A stretch of 64,000 nt of DNA from Mesorhizobium sp. 1M-11. GTDB taxonomy: Bacteria; Pseudomonadota; Alphaproteobacteria; Rhizobiales; Rhizobiaceae. The stretch is taken from assembly GCF_001303895.1 (NCBI RefSeq), contig NZ_LJSD01000001.1, forward strand, positions 186,001 to 250,000. Direction: 5' to 3'. Below are positions 1 to 8,844 of this stretch, one piece after another. The position numbers and the translations under genes are program-made. The notes under the pieces are model-generated. The model did no database searches. It had not been told where the DNA came from and was given only the letters and a program-made list of their open reading frames with translations. Every line of letters begins with the position of its first letter. The stretch's first letter is position 1.

Positions 1-15
1 GCAGCGCAGCTGACC

Positions 16-723
16 ATGACGGGCGCTCCCCTGATAAACTTCGACAAGGTCTGGAAGACCTATGGCGAAGGCGAGGCTCGGGTAAATGCCTTGGCGGGCA
101 TCGATCTTGCCATTCCCCGTGGCGAGTTCGTCGCCATCATGGGGCCTTCCGGCTCCGGAAAATCCACGGCGATGAACATCGTCGGCTGCCTCGACACGCC
201 GACCGCAGGCACCTACAGCTTCATGGGCGTGGACGCCGGCCGGCTCGACCGCGGCCGCCGCGCCACTTTGCGCAACCTGCATATCGGCTTCGTCTTCCAG
301 GGCTACAACCTTCTGCCGCGCACCACGGCGGCCGAAAATGTCGAACTGCCGCTGATCTATCGCGGCGTCGCCCATAACGAGCGCCGCCAACTTGCCATGC
401 AGGCATTGGCCGAGGTGGGACTGACCGGACGCGAGCACCACACACCGGCCGAACTCTCCGGCGGTCAGCAACAGCGCGTGGCGATTGCCCGCGCCATCGT
501 CAGCCGTCCAACCCTTCTGGTGGCCGACGAGCCGACCGGCAATCTCGATACGGCCCGCAGCCATGAGATCATGGACCTGCTGACCCGGCTGAACCAGGAA
601 CTCGGCCTGACCATCGTCATGGTCACCCACGAGCCGGATATCGCGGCCTATGCCGGCAGAACCATTCGCTTCCTCGACGGTCATGTCGCTTCCGATGCCA
701 GAACAGCGGAGGCAGTCACATGA
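16..723 (+). CDS. MacB/LolD-type ABC transporter ATP-binding protein
   Basis: Cytoplasmic ATPase of a MacAB-type export system that powers a FtsX-like permease. The 235-residue protein has a Walker A motif GPSGSGKST at residues 43-51, the signature [14 protein letters not shown], and Walker [13 protein letters not shown], which is the form typical of the LolD/MacB family. The next gene starts inside its stop codon (ATGA overlap), so the two are translationally coupled. The first bases of the window contain an in-frame TGA at 11-13 just before this ATG, which could be the end of an upstream membrane fusion (MacA-like) gene, but that gene lies outside the window. The transported substrate cannot be told from sequence. 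Confidence 0.93.
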   Translation: MTGAPLINFDKVWKTYGEGEARVNALAGIDLAIPRGEFVAIMGPSGSGKSTAMNIVGCLDTPTAGTYSFMGVDAGRLDRGRRATLRNLHIGFVFQGYNLLPRTTAAENVELPLIYRGVAHNERRQLAMQALAEVGLTGREHHTPAELSGGQQQRVAIARAIVSRPTLLVADEPTGNLDTARSHEIMDLLTRLNQELGLTIVMVTHEPDIAAYAGRTIRFLDGHVASDARTAEAVT

Positions 724-1928
724 TCTGGGAGACCATCCGTCTTGCGCTACGTTCCGTCCGCCGCAATGCGCTGCGCTCATTCCTGACCTTGCTCGGCATC
801 GTCATCGGCGTGGCCGCCGTCATCGCCATGCTGACCATCGGCTCCGGCACGACGCAGAAGGTCAAGGCAGACATCTCCAAGCTGGGATCGAATCTGCTCG
901 TGGTGCGCTCGGGACGCTTCAATGGTCCCAGGAGCTCCGACACGGTTGCCCGACCGCTCGAAGAGAAGGATGCCGAAGCGCTGTCCAGGCAATTGTCCGG
1001 TGCTCGTGCGATTGCGCCCGCCGCGCAAAAGCAGGTGCGCGCCGTCTTCGGCACGGAAAGCCTGGTCACGGGTGTCACCGGCACCGAGAGTGCGTTTCTC
1101 GACGCCCGCGACTGGAAACTCGCTACCGGCCGTGCTTTTTCCGAATCCGAGACCCGCTCGGGCACGGGCGTATGCCTGATCGGCGAGACGGTGCGCCAGC
1201 AATTCTTCGGTGCCGGCGATCCGGTCGGCGAAGCCATCCGCGTCAACCAGATGAGCTGTCAGGTGATCGGCCTGCTCGAGGCGAAGGGTTACACCGGTTT
1301 CGGCCAGGACCAGGACAATGTCGTGTTGATGCCGCTGCATGCCTTTCAGCGGCGCATCGCCGGCAACCGCAATGTCGACAACATCTACGTCGCCGCTGAT
1401 GAGGCCACGCCGACTTCGATACTCCTGCCTCGTGTCGAGGGCATCCTGCGCGATGCACGACGCGTGCCGCCGGACGGTGAAAACGACTTCGACATCCGCG
1501 ACATGACGCAGATCGCCGACACGATGGCGAGCGCTACCGCGACCATGACCGGCATGCTGGGCGCCGTCGCCGGGGTGAGCCTGCTGGTCGGCGGCATCGG
1601 CATCATGAACATCATGCTGGTATCCGTCACCGAGCGCACCCGCGAGATCGGTATCCGGCTCGCCATCGGCGCGCACGAGCGCCATATCCTCATCCAATTC
1701 CTGGTCGAGGCGACGGTGCTGTCCTTGCTCGGCGGTATCATCGGCATCCTGCTGGGCCTGTCATTGGCCGGATTGGCGGCGGTGACGATGTCGATCCCCT
1801 TCGCGCCGAGCCCTGCCGTCATCCTGCTCGCTGTCGGCTTCTCGGCGTTGATCGGCATGGTGTTTGGCTTCTTCCCAGCCTTGCGCGGCGCGCGGCTCGA
1901 TCCGATCGAGGCGCTACGGCACGAATAG
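720..1928 (+). CDS. MacB-like ABC transporter permease (FtsX family)
   Basis: Inner-membrane permease of 402 residues, partner of the preceding ATPase. An N-terminal membrane segment (about residues 20-42) is followed by a MacB-type periplasmic core domain and three C-terminal membrane segments (about 275-395). The motif GGIGIMNIMLVSVTERTREIGIR is characteristic of the MacB/FtsX family. Known family roles are export of macrolides, peptides or lipoproteins from the periplasm in a tripartite complex; the substrate here is unknown. It is the last gene of its operon and meets the NUDIX gene tail to tail with only 6 bp between stops. Confidence 0.92.
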   Translation: MIWETIRLALRSVRRNALRSFLTLLGIVIGVAAVIAMLTIGSGTTQKVKADISKLGSNLLVVRSGRFNGPRSSDTVARPLEEKDAEALSRQLSGARAIAPAAQKQVRAVFGTESLVTGVTGTESAFLDARDWKLATGRAFSESETRSGTGVCLIGETVRQQFFGAGDPVGEAIRVNQMSCQVIGLLEAKGYTGFGQDQDNVVLMPLHAFQRRIAGNRNVDNIYVAADEATPTSILLPRVEGILRDARRVPPDGENDFDIRDMTQIADTMASATATMTGMLGAVAGVSLLVGGIGIMNIMLVSVTERTREIGIRLAIGAHERHILIQFLVEATVLSLLGGIIGILLGLSLAGLAAVTMSIPFAPSPAVILLAVGFSALIGMVFGFFPALRGARLDPIEALRHE

Positions 1929-1934
1929 ACCAAC

Positions 1935-2648
1935 TCAGGAGAAGTGCCACCGCGTGATGGCGGCAAGGTGGTTCAGCGTTCCTTCCGGGAGGTCATCGGC
2001 CGAGCGGATGATCACCGGCCCCTCTATCTCGGGTTCGATTTCCGAAGCGACAAAGGCGCGGATCCGCTCAGCCACGGTTTCGGCATCCTCTTCGAGATAA
2101 TAGCGCTGAAACAGCATGGTCGAACCGTTGATCGAATGCAGATGGTAACTCTGTTCGCGCAGCGTATGGGTCAGGTCGAGCCCGGTTTCTTCCATCACCT
2201 CGCGATGCATGTTGCCGACCGTGTCGGCGCGTCCATCGACAAAATCCTCCGGCTCGAAGGAACCGGCGGCGAAATAGACCCGGCCGGCATTGGCCGTGTG
2301 TGGCCCCATGCGCACCGCAACCATCGCACCGTCGCGTGCCACCAGTGCCGCCTGTGCGAAACAATGCTCTATATCGGGACTGCCCTTGTTCTTGCGCCAA
2401 TAGAGCATTGTCGCGAACCGCACCGCGTGACAGCGACCGATCAGTTCACCTTCGCCATTGAGTTTCAACTCTGAAGGCAGCATCAGGGTACCGTCATAGA
2501 GGCGCGGATTGGTGGCATGTTCCTGCCGCCAGTTTTCTTCGATGACTGCGACATTCTCGATTTCGAACGGGTGCGGCCGGGGATCCAGCCGCACGTCCAC
2601 CGAAGCGACGGGCTGGATGATGCCCCGTGGAATCTCGAACCGAGCCAT
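1935..2648 (-). CDS. NUDIX hydrolase
   Basis: Protein of 237 residues with a NUDIX-type core. The segment REVMEETGLD matches the REUXEEXGU heart of the Nudix box, and the upstream glycine lies in GSFEPEDFVDG, so the spacing of the first half is not canonical. These enzymes hydrolyse nucleoside diphosphates linked to other groups; the substrate is not predictable. I chose the ATG at 2648 over a 12-codon longer start because it sits 2 bp after the stop of the endonuclease-family gene, which suggests a two-gene operon, and because the longer start would lie inside that gene. Confidence 0.8.
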   Translation of the reverse strand: MARFEIPRGIIQPVASVDVRLDPRPHPFEIENVAVIEENWRQEHATNPRLYDGTLMLPSELKLNGEGELIGRCHAVRFATMLYWRKNKGSPDIEHCFAQAALVARDGAMVAVRMGPHTANAGRVYFAAGSFEPEDFVDGRADTVGNMHREVMEETGLDLTHTLREQSYHLHSINGSTMLFQRYYLEEDAETVAERIRAFVASEIEPEIEGPVIIRSADDLPEGTLNHLAAITRWHFS

Positions 2649-2650
2649 CC

Positions 2651-3760
2651 TCAGACGAGATCCAGGGTGACGGCCACCGGACAATGGTCGGAGGCCTTCG
2701 GCCTGTCCCAGCCGATGCGCGGGAAGCGCTCAACCTCCTGGTCAGGTGGAAACGGGGTGCGCCAGGGCTGGCCGTTGCGGATAATGTCGGGAATGGCGGC
2801 GTTGCGCACTGCCAGCCCTTTCGACAGCAGGATGTAGTCGAGCTGGCACAGATGCCGCTCCTGCGGACCGCGCGTGTGATAAAGCGTCCAGCGATCCATT
2901 TCGGGACGCCGCTCGACGATGTTCTCGGCAAAGCCATCCGCAAGAAAGACATTCAGGCAGGATTCCGCCTCCGCTACCGGCTGGAAATTGTACCCTGCAT
3001 AGGCATCGCCGCTGATGAGAACACGGTGGCGGTAGTCGTTCATGTCGCCGCAGATGGCCCAGCGCTTGTCGGCGGCATGTTCGGCACCGAAGCGCTGTTC
3101 GATGATATGGCGCACCGCGCGCGCTTCCGCAATGCGCAGCGGCATGGTTGCGGCACGGCCGTCCAGCCCGTTGCGCGGCGGCCCCATCGACTTGAAATGC
3201 ACGAGATAAAGCGTCAGCGGCACAGCGCCCACCCTGAGGTCAATCTCCAGGCAGTCGCGCCTGAAGATACGTTCATTGGCTTCGTAACCCAGTGCCGCGA
3301 GCTCCGGCGTGAACAGGCCGGCCTGCTCGAAGGTGACATAGGCGTGGCTGGTCATGCGCACGAAGTCGATCGGCTGGCCATGCGCGGTTTCGGTGCGCAT
3401 CATCACGGCGACGTCGATGCCACGCGAATCGTTGCCGTCGGTGGTGTATTTCTGGCGGTAGCCTTCGCCCACCATCTTGAACAGATAGCCATATTCGAAG
3501 GCTTTCAGCGCTTCGATATTGTCCACTTCCTGCAGGCAGATGATGTCGGCTCGCGTTGCGGCGATCGCGAGCGCCGTGAGCTGGCGCGTGTCGTCGGAAT
3601 GGGCAATCACCCGCGCCTGTTCGAGCTGCCGGTACTCGGCCTCACTGCGAATGTCGAAGAGCGCCAGCGTGCGGTCCTCGTTGAGCTGGTTGCGGTAGCC
3701 CGAAAAATCGAACCTGTTCATCAGGTTCTCGACATTGAAGGTGGCGAGGCGCAGCGACAT
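2651..3760 (-). CDS. Endonuclease/exonuclease/phosphatase family protein
   Basis: The 369-residue protein has the four-layer fold signature of the EEP superfamily: LATFNVENL at the N-terminus (Asn site), CLQEVDN (metal-binding Glu), CGDMND (catalytic Asp/Asn) and KASDHCPV at the C-terminus (Asp-His pair). Such enzymes cleave phosphodiester or phosphomonoester bonds in DNA, RNA or small molecules. No signal peptide is visible, so a cytoplasmic location is likely. The open frame continues upstream to 4111 but the extension reads through the BA14K gene on the other strand; the ATG at 3760 starts directly at the conserved domain. It is probably co-transcribed with the downstream NUDIX gene. Confidence 0.85.
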   Translation of the reverse strand: MSLRLATFNVENLMNRFDFSGYRNQLNEDRTLALFDIRSEAEYRQLEQARVIAHSDDTRQLTALAIAATRADIICLQEVDNIEALKAFEYGYLFKMVGEGYRQKYTTDGNDSRGIDVAVMMRTETAHGQPIDFVRMTSHAYVTFEQAGLFTPELAALGYEANERIFRRDCLEIDLRVGAVPLTLYLVHFKSMGPPRNGLDGRAATMPLRIAEARAVRHIIEQRFGAEHAADKRWAICGDMNDYRHRVLISGDAYAGYNFQPVAEAESCLNVFLADGFAENIVERRPEMDRWTLYHTRGPQERHLCQLDYILLSKGLAVRNAAIPDIIRNGQPWRTPFPPDQEVERFPRIGWDRPKASDHCPVAVTLDLV

Positions 3761-3947
3761 GGCGCGAGCTTTGCCCGTAAGCCGTCGCAAAGACAAGGGC
3801 TGATCCTGTTCGATAACGACACGCGACAAGCAGTTTGGAATAGTTGATGAAACCTTTCCGTTCATCACTCGTTCATCGAGCGAAGCCCATTGTCGCGCCA
3901 TCCTCGGAATCCTACGGCGCGGGGCCTGTGGTTCATTGGAGAGTGTT

Positions 3948-4520
3948 ATGAAACGGCTCATCAACTTCCGTACCGGGCTCGTGACGCTCGGCCTGCTGGT
4001 CGGTCTCTCGGCACCGGCCTTGTCTGTTCCCATGCCCGCGCCAGCGGTGCCCGCAACCCCTGCGCAAACCGATGTACAAAAGGTTCGTGATAGCTGGGCC
4101 GGCGGTAACAATGGCGGCGGCGTCAGAATGAATGAGGAATGGCGTCGCGGTTGGCGCGGTGATCGCGGTTGGCGTCGCGATGGCGGCTGGCGCGGCGACC
4201 GCCATTGGCGCGGCGACCGTGGTTGGCGAGGCGACCGTGGTTGGCGCCGCGGCTGGCGCGACGACGGCTGGCGCTATCGCCGCCACCACCGCCGCGGCTG
4301 GGACAATTCCGGCGTCTATCTCGGCCTTGGCCTTCTCGGCTCCGGGCTGATGTATGACGACTACTACTATCGGCCGCGCCCGCGTATCTACCGCGCGCCG
4401 CGCGCATCCGGTCATGTCCAGTGGTGCTACTCGCGCTATCGCTCGTATCGGGCCTGGGACAACACCTTCCAGCCCAATTACGGACCACGTCGGCAGTGCG
4501 TTTCGCCCTACCGCTACTAG
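3948..4520 (+). CDS. BA14K-like secreted protein with RGDRGW repeats
   Basis: Exported protein of 190 residues. It has a signal peptide (MKRLINF... with cleavage near LSAPALSVP), then a low-complexity block (about residues 62-110) of tandem RGDRGWR/RGDRHWR units, a short hydrophobic stretch (YLGLGLLGSGLMY), a Tyr/Arg segment, and a C-terminal BA14K-like domain (HVQWCYSRYRSYRAWDNTFQ... CVSPYRY) with its two conserved Cys. BA14K was described as an immunoreactive, lectin-like Brucella protein; related small proteins are common in Rhizobiales, with poorly defined roles at the envelope. The ATG at 3948 is preceded by GGAGAG at suitable spacing, better than the TTG at 3936. Confidence 0.82.
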   Translation: MKRLINFRTGLVTLGLLVGLSAPALSVPMPAPAVPATPAQTDVQKVRDSWAGGNNGGGVRMNEEWRRGWRGDRGWRRDGGWRGDRHWRGDRGWRGDRGWRRGWRDDGWRYRRHHRRGWDNSGVYLGLGLLGSGLMYDDYYYRPRPRIYRAPRASGHVQWCYSRYRSYRAWDNTFQPNYGPRRQCVSPYRY

Positions 4521-4532
4521 GCCAACTGAAAC

Positions 4533-4572
4533 ACAAGAGCCGGCGCGGCGGAGCCGCCGCGCCGGCTCTTGT
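4533..4572. terminator. Strong GC hairpin between convergent genes
   Basis: A perfect 18-bp inverted repeat (arms 4533-4550 and 4555-4572) with a 4-base loop lies 12 bp after the BA14K stop. It lacks a long T-run, so termination efficiency is uncertain, but it sits where a terminator is expected. Its inner 12-bp arms (GAGCCGGCGCGG and complement) recur exactly in the inverted repeat at 8814-8844 on the other side of the dehydrogenase operon. Confidence 0.65.
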
Positions 4573-4749
4573 AGTCTGACGGGGACTTATCCTTGAGCAC
4601 GAAGGACAGCTGCAACGATATCGTGTGCCCATTGCTTGCGAAATCCGGCAGCGGCCACCGAGGTTTGCATCGGTAAACGGGCAGGCTCGACGCGAGGCGA
4701 ATGCCATCCCGGACTATGTTTTGTACTCCTGACCGCGCTTCTTTGTCAG

Positions 4750-5979
4750 TCACTGATCAGTCAAGGACTGACGAACCGAAGCGACGTCACTGGCTGAGGC
4801 AGGCGGCGCCGCGTTGTCCCAGCTGTTGCGGACATAAGTCAGAACGGCGGCGATCTGTTCATCATCGAGCCGCCAGGCAAGCGATGGCATGGCCGGCGTC
4901 GTTTTCATCGTCTTGGTATGGACGCCTTGGCTGCCAGCCAGAACGAGGCGCGCCAGGGTTTCGATGCTTGGCTGCCGAACAATCGCGTTGTCGGCAAGGG
5001 CTGGGAAAAGCTGGCCGGCACCCTTGCCATCCATACCGTGACAGGCAGAGCACGTGTCGTGGTAGATCGCTGCACCGATCTTGAACTGCGGATCGTCGGC
5101 CGAAATCGACTTCTGTTCCGGGTCGTCCAGAGGCGGAACCGTCTGGAGATAGACGGCGATGGCCTTCAGGTCGGCCTCGTCCATCTTCGAGGTGGAGTGC
5201 TCTATAGCTTCCGACATTGGCCCGGATGCGATCGTACGGCCGTTACTGCCGGTCTTCAGGTATCGTACGATCTCGTCCTTGCTCCACCCGCCGATACCGT
5301 TCGCGACACTCCCCGTGATCGCGGGCGCATACCAGCCCTGCAACGATGCGCCTTGCAGCGCCTCGTCGGTCTTGTCGGCACCGAGAACGGTCTTGGGCGA
5401 GTGGCAAGTGCCACAATGGCCCGGCCCCTGGACAAGATAGGCGCCGCGATTCCACTCCTCGGACTGATCGGGATCTGCTTTAAAGGGCTCGGGCGAGAAA
5501 TTGATGCCGTTCCAGCCTGCCATGAGAAGCCGGACGTTGAGGGGAAAGGGCAACTGGTTGGCCTCGACCGGATTATGAACCGGTTCGATGGTCCTCATGT
5601 AGGCCCACAGATCGGAGATGTCGCTGTCCGGCATCTTGGTGTAAGCGGGATAAGGCATGGCAGGGTAAAGGCGTTTCCCGCCGTGACCTACGCCCTTTTT
5701 CAGCGCATTTCGAAAATCCGCTTCCGACCAGTTGCCGATTCCGGTCTCGCGATCCGGCGTGATATTGGGGGGCACCAGGGCGCCGAACGGCGTTTGCAGC
5801 GGCTCGCCGCCGGCGAAGGGCTTTCCACCTTGCTTGCTGTGGCAGGCTGTACAGTCTCCGATGATCGCCTGATACTGGCCGCGAATGAGATGGTCGGCCA
5901 ACTGTTCCGACGCTTGTGAGAAATCGCCGGCGAATGCGGCGCTTGCGAACAGCGTGAGCGTGAAGATACCGCGTCTCAT
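4750..5979 (-). CDS. Triheme cytochrome c subunit of membrane GMC dehydrogenase
   Basis: The 409-residue precursor has a signal peptide (MRRGIFTLTLFASAAFAG) and three CxxCH heme sites: CTACH, CGTCH and CSACH. This three-domain layout is that of the cytochrome subunit of gluconate 2-dehydrogenase, sorbitol/fructose and alcohol dehydrogenases, which passes electrons from the flavoprotein to quinone at the periplasmic face of the inner membrane. The ATG at 5979 overlaps the stop of the flavoprotein gene (ATGA), so the subunits are translationally coupled; the open frame upstream of it runs through that gene and is not used. It is the last gene of the operon. Confidence 0.93.
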   Translation of the reverse strand: MRRGIFTLTLFASAAFAGDFSQASEQLADHLIRGQYQAIIGDCTACHSKQGGKPFAGGEPLQTPFGALVPPNITPDRETGIGNWSEADFRNALKKGVGHGGKRLYPAMPYPAYTKMPDSDISDLWAYMRTIEPVHNPVEANQLPFPLNVRLLMAGWNGINFSPEPFKADPDQSEEWNRGAYLVQGPGHCGTCHSPKTVLGADKTDEALQGASLQGWYAPAITGSVANGIGGWSKDEIVRYLKTGSNGRTIASGPMSEAIEHSTSKMDEADLKAIAVYLQTVPPLDDPEQKSISADDPQFKIGAAIYHDTCSACHGMDGKGAGQLFPALADNAIVRQPSIETLARLVLAGSQGVHTKTMKTTPAMPSLAWRLDDEQIAAVLTYVRNSWDNAAPPASASDVASVRQSLTDQ

Positions 5980-7742
5980 GCCTGCACCAACGGCTTGCCG
6001 GGTGCCCGGAGATATTGCTGGCGGATTGCGTCGGCAGCCCAGAAGGCCAGCGCACCCACCGTGCCGGTGGGGTTCTTGCCGGCATTGTGGGCGAACGCCG
6101 AAGCTCCGATAACGAAGACGTTGGGCACATCCCAACTCTGCAGATATCTGTTGATCGCACTCGTCTTGGGGTCGCTGCCCATGACGGCGCCGCCCGTATT
6201 GTGCGTGCTCTGGTAAGGGACCGAGTTCCAGCCCTTTTTAGCACGGCCGACAACGTATTGCCGTCCCCCAAGGGCCTTGGCCAGTTCCTCCATCCTGTCC
6301 GATACATAGTTCGACATGCGGATGTCGTTGTCGGGGAAGTCGAAAGTCATGCGCATGAGCGGTCGACCGTATCGATCGGTATAGGTCGGATCGAGGTCGA
6401 GATAGTTGTTTCTGGCCGGATAACTGGACCCCTGCGTGGAGAAGGACAGCGTGCCCTTGTAGGCCTCCACCGTCGCCCTCTTCCATTCCGTGCCCCAATT
6501 CGGCGTTCCGGGCGGTGTGGGTCGATTTCCGATCGGGCGGCCATTGGTCGGAATGCAGTTCATGCCGGCGCCGCCGACGAAATCGACCGCGCCGTGGTCG
6601 AAGGCATCGCCGTTGAAGTCATCAAGCGACTGACCAAGCGCGCCGGCGGCGATGAAGGGGTTGAAGTTCTTATCGTCGAAGAACACCTTCGTGCCGGCAT
6701 TGGTCTGATAGCAGTAGTTGCGCCCGACAGTGCCTTGCCCGGTCACCGGGTCGTAGATGCTGCCGATGCCCGACAACATCATCAGCCGGACGTTATGCAG
6801 TGCATAGGCGCAGATCAGCACAATTTCCGCCGGCTGGAAGAACTCTTCTCCCGACGTGTCGACATAGGTGACCCCGCGCGCCATCTTTCCCGAGCCGTCG
6901 AGATCCACCCTGAGCACTTCGCTGTTGGTGCGCACTTCGAAATTCGATTTCTTCATCAGAAGCGGCAGGATCGTCGTCTGCGCACTCGACTTCGAATAGT
7001 TGGCGCAGCCGAAACGCTCGCAGAAACCGCAGAAGGTGCACTGTCCCATGGCGATGCCGAGCGGATTCACATAATCCTTGGAAAGATTGGCCGAAGGCGT
7101 CGGAAAGGGATGCCAACCCAGCGACTTGGCCGTTTCGGCGAACAGCGTCGGCGCATAGGTCATCTGCATCGGCGGAAGCGGATAGTCGCGCTCGCGCGAA
7201 TCCTCGAATGGATTGCCGCCTTCCTGGATCTGCCCTTTGATATTGCCTGCCTTGCCGGAGATGCCGCACAGATATTCGAAGCGATCGTAGGCGTTTTCGA
7301 TCTCCGAACCGGTGATACCCCAGTCCTGCAGCTCGAGACCGGCGAATTTCTGTTCGCCATAGCGTTCGCTCAAATGGGTGCGTATGCGGAAATCGCTATC
7401 CCAGAATCGCCATGTATGGCCGTTCCAGTGGACACCGGCGCCGCCGACGCCGTTGCCGGGAAGAAACGAGCCGAAATCTCGCATCGGCAGCGCCTCTTCG
7501 GACGGATTGTTACGCATGGTAAAGGTTTCGACGACCGGCTGCAGGAAAAGATCACGCCGGACTGCGTAACGGAGCTCGTCCTGCGCATAGCCGATGTTGA
7601 AATCCGTTGCCGTATCGCGCCAGGGTCCACGCTCGATAGCGACCACGTCGAGCCCTTCGTCGGTCAGCTCATGCGCGAGAATCGATCCGGTCCAGCCAAG
7701 ACCGATGATCACCACATCCTTCTTCGGGAGTATTTTGGTCAT
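5976..7742 (-). CDS. GMC-family FAD dehydrogenase large subunit (gluconate 2-dehydrogenase type)
   Basis: A 588-residue flavoprotein. The ADP-binding motif GLGWTGS at residues 14-20 with IERG further on is the FAD-binding Rossmann fold, and the C-terminal region has the GMC signature (VIGASAFAHNAGKNPTGTVGALA) with the active-site His/Asn. A cysteine-rich stretch CTFCGFCERFGC resembles the iron-sulfur ligand region reported in related FAD dehydrogenases. Neighbouring small and cytochrome subunits make this the catalytic subunit of a periplasmic sugar or sugar-acid dehydrogenase that feeds electrons to the respiratory chain. The exact substrate (gluconate, 2-ketogluconate, sorbitol or other) cannot be assigned from sequence alone. 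It probably crosses the membrane with the Tat-signal small subunit. Confidence 0.9.
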   Translation of the reverse strand: MTKILPKKDVVIIGLGWTGSILAHELTDEGLDVVAIERGPWRDTATDFNIGYAQDELRYAVRRDLFLQPVVETFTMRNNPSEEALPMRDFGSFLPGNGVGGAGVHWNGHTWRFWDSDFRIRTHLSERYGEQKFAGLELQDWGITGSEIENAYDRFEYLCGISGKAGNIKGQIQEGGNPFEDSRERDYPLPPMQMTYAPTLFAETAKSLGWHPFPTPSANLSKDYVNPLGIAMGQCTFCGFCERFGCANYSKSSAQTTILPLLMKKSNFEVRTNSEVLRVDLDGSGKMARGVTYVDTSGEEFFQPAEIVLICAYALHNVRLMMLSGIGSIYDPVTGQGTVGRNYCYQTNAGTKVFFDDKNFNPFIAAGALGQSLDDFNGDAFDHGAVDFVGGAGMNCIPTNGRPIGNRPTPPGTPNWGTEWKRATVEAYKGTLSFSTQGSSYPARNNYLDLDPTYTDRYGRPLMRMTFDFPDNDIRMSNYVSDRMEELAKALGGRQYVVGRAKKGWNSVPYQSTHNTGGAVMGSDPKTSAINRYLQSWDVPNVFVIGASAFAHNAGKNPTGTVGALAFWAADAIRQQYLRAPGKPLVQA

Positions 7743-7748
7743 CGCGGC

Positions 7749-8504
7749 TCAACCCTTCTTTCCCATCCATTCTGGCGCGCCGGCGATCGAAACCGGAGCA
7801 AGCGGATAAGGCTCATTGTGTTTTGAGACGTGGTCGCGATAGTCGTAGCGCGCACCGGGAAAGCCAAGCATGCGCCACGAAACCATGTCGCGATTGCCGC
7901 CATAGATCGGATCGGCGAAGAAGCCTTCCATCGTATTGGCCAGAACGAGCGCGAAGAACGCCTTGGCATCCACGCCATCGGGAAATTCGACCTTTCCCGC
8001 TTCCATCTCTTTCAGCAGGGCGTCTTGGTCCTCGGGCGCAAGATCGGCGAAGCTCTTGCCATCCTTGTTCTGTTTCGCCCAGGCGTCGAGCGCGGCCAGA
8101 CCTTGTCGGTAGCGCATGGCCGGTGTGGCCTGCCCCTGATAGCCCTGCGTCGACAGGCCGGGCTTGAACGGTCCTTTCATGTAAAGCCGGCTGGAAACGC
8201 CGTAGTCGCTGACGAGCTGCCGGTCGATGTAGACTGCGCAGCCCGCGTCCTTGCCGCCGACGCTCAGATCGTCGGCCGGAACGAGCCGGTCCACGATGGC
8301 TTCGATCGCCCGTGCCTCTTCCGGCTTGAAGAAATTCCAGCCGACCGATGTCACAGGCTGCGGCGGATCGGCACTGAAAGGTTCCCAAGGCAGCGTTCCC
8401 GACAGACTGCGGGCCGCTGCAGAAGAACCACTTGCTAAGATTGCGATCCCTACGCTCGAAAGAAGGGTGCGGCGCGAAATCCGCCCCGATAGGGAATCTG
8501 GCAT
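7749..8504 (-). CDS. Gluconate 2-dehydrogenase small (gamma) subunit family, Tat-exported
   Basis: Protein of 251 residues, first gene of the three-subunit dehydrogenase operon. It begins with a twin-arginine signal (ISRRTLLSSVGIAILASG) and belongs to the gluconate 2-dehydrogenase subunit 3 family: FFKPEEARAIEAIVDRLVPADDLSVGGKDAGC is the typical start of that domain. In this family the small subunit is needed for assembly and carries the partner flavoprotein, which lacks its own signal, across the membrane. Its stop lies 6 bp before the large-subunit ATG. Confidence 0.88.
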   Translation of the reverse strand: MPDSLSGRISRRTLLSSVGIAILASGSSAAARSLSGTLPWEPFSADPPQPVTSVGWNFFKPEEARAIEAIVDRLVPADDLSVGGKDAGCAVYIDRQLVSDYGVSSRLYMKGPFKPGLSTQGYQGQATPAMRYRQGLAALDAWAKQNKDGKSFADLAPEDQDALLKEMEAGKVEFPDGVDAKAFFALVLANTMEGFFADPIYGGNRDMVSWRMLGFPGARYDYRDHVSKHNEPYPLAPVSIAGAPEWMGKKG

Positions 8505-8613
8505 CAGCTGTCCCTCGTCTGCCTTTCCGGCGCGAAAGGCCGGATGGGTGAGTCAGCCAGGATGAGTCCCGACGAGGGAAAGTTTAGGACGATCCGCCGA
8601 GGCGACAAGACGC

Positions 8614-8648
8614 TAACTGTCAGTTCAGTCCAGTAACTGTTGGACCAG
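8614..8648. promoter_or_regulatory. Cluster of CAGT/ACTG half-sites, candidate operator
   Basis: Two short palindromes, AACTGTCAGTT (8615-8625) and CAGTAACTG (8631-8639), lie 16 bp apart start to start, with further CAGT half-sites at 8626 and 8645. The cluster lies 110-145 bp upstream of the dehydrogenase operon start. A regulator-binding role is inferred only from symmetry and position; no regulator gene is adjacent. Confidence 0.35.
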
Positions 8649-8813
8649 TAGCAATGAATCGCGGCCGCACCGTCAATGAACGGACATCCTCCCTCTATGC
8701 CAGATCACCATTATGCCGGTGGCGGACTGGCTCGATCACCTGCAGAAAAAGCACGGCGATGATTGCCCGCAGGAACTGCGCGCTGGCTCTGCGAGCGGCG
8801 CCATTCAAGCGCT

Positions 8814-8844
8814 GAGCCGGCGCGGCCCCCCGCCGCGCCGGCTC
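8814..8844. repeat. GC inverted repeat sharing arms with the hairpin at 4533-4572
   Basis: Perfect 12-bp arms (GAGCCGGCGCGG, 8814-8825, and its complement, 8833-8844) with a 7-base loop. The same 12-bp arms form the core of the hairpin at 4533-4572, so the dehydrogenase operon is bracketed by the same element. No T-run follows on either strand. Confidence 0.55.

Noticed and set aside
4140..4280. Tandem repeats as a possible CRISPR array or minisatellite
   Set aside because: The units are in frame and encode RGDRGWR repeats of a signal-peptide protein; there are no unique spacers. No CRISPR array was found in the window.
4517..4753. A 78-codon minus-strand open frame after the cytochrome gene
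   Set aside because: It passes through the 18-bp hairpin next to the BA14K gene, has no family resemblance and no ribosome site.
6015..7826. A 603-codon plus-strand open frame opposite the GMC dehydrogenase gene
   Set aside because: It is antisense to a well-supported flavoprotein gene with FAD motifs and operon context; the long frame results from high GC and codon bias. The same holds for 2627-3847, 24354-25643, 29954-31285 and 59724-61226.
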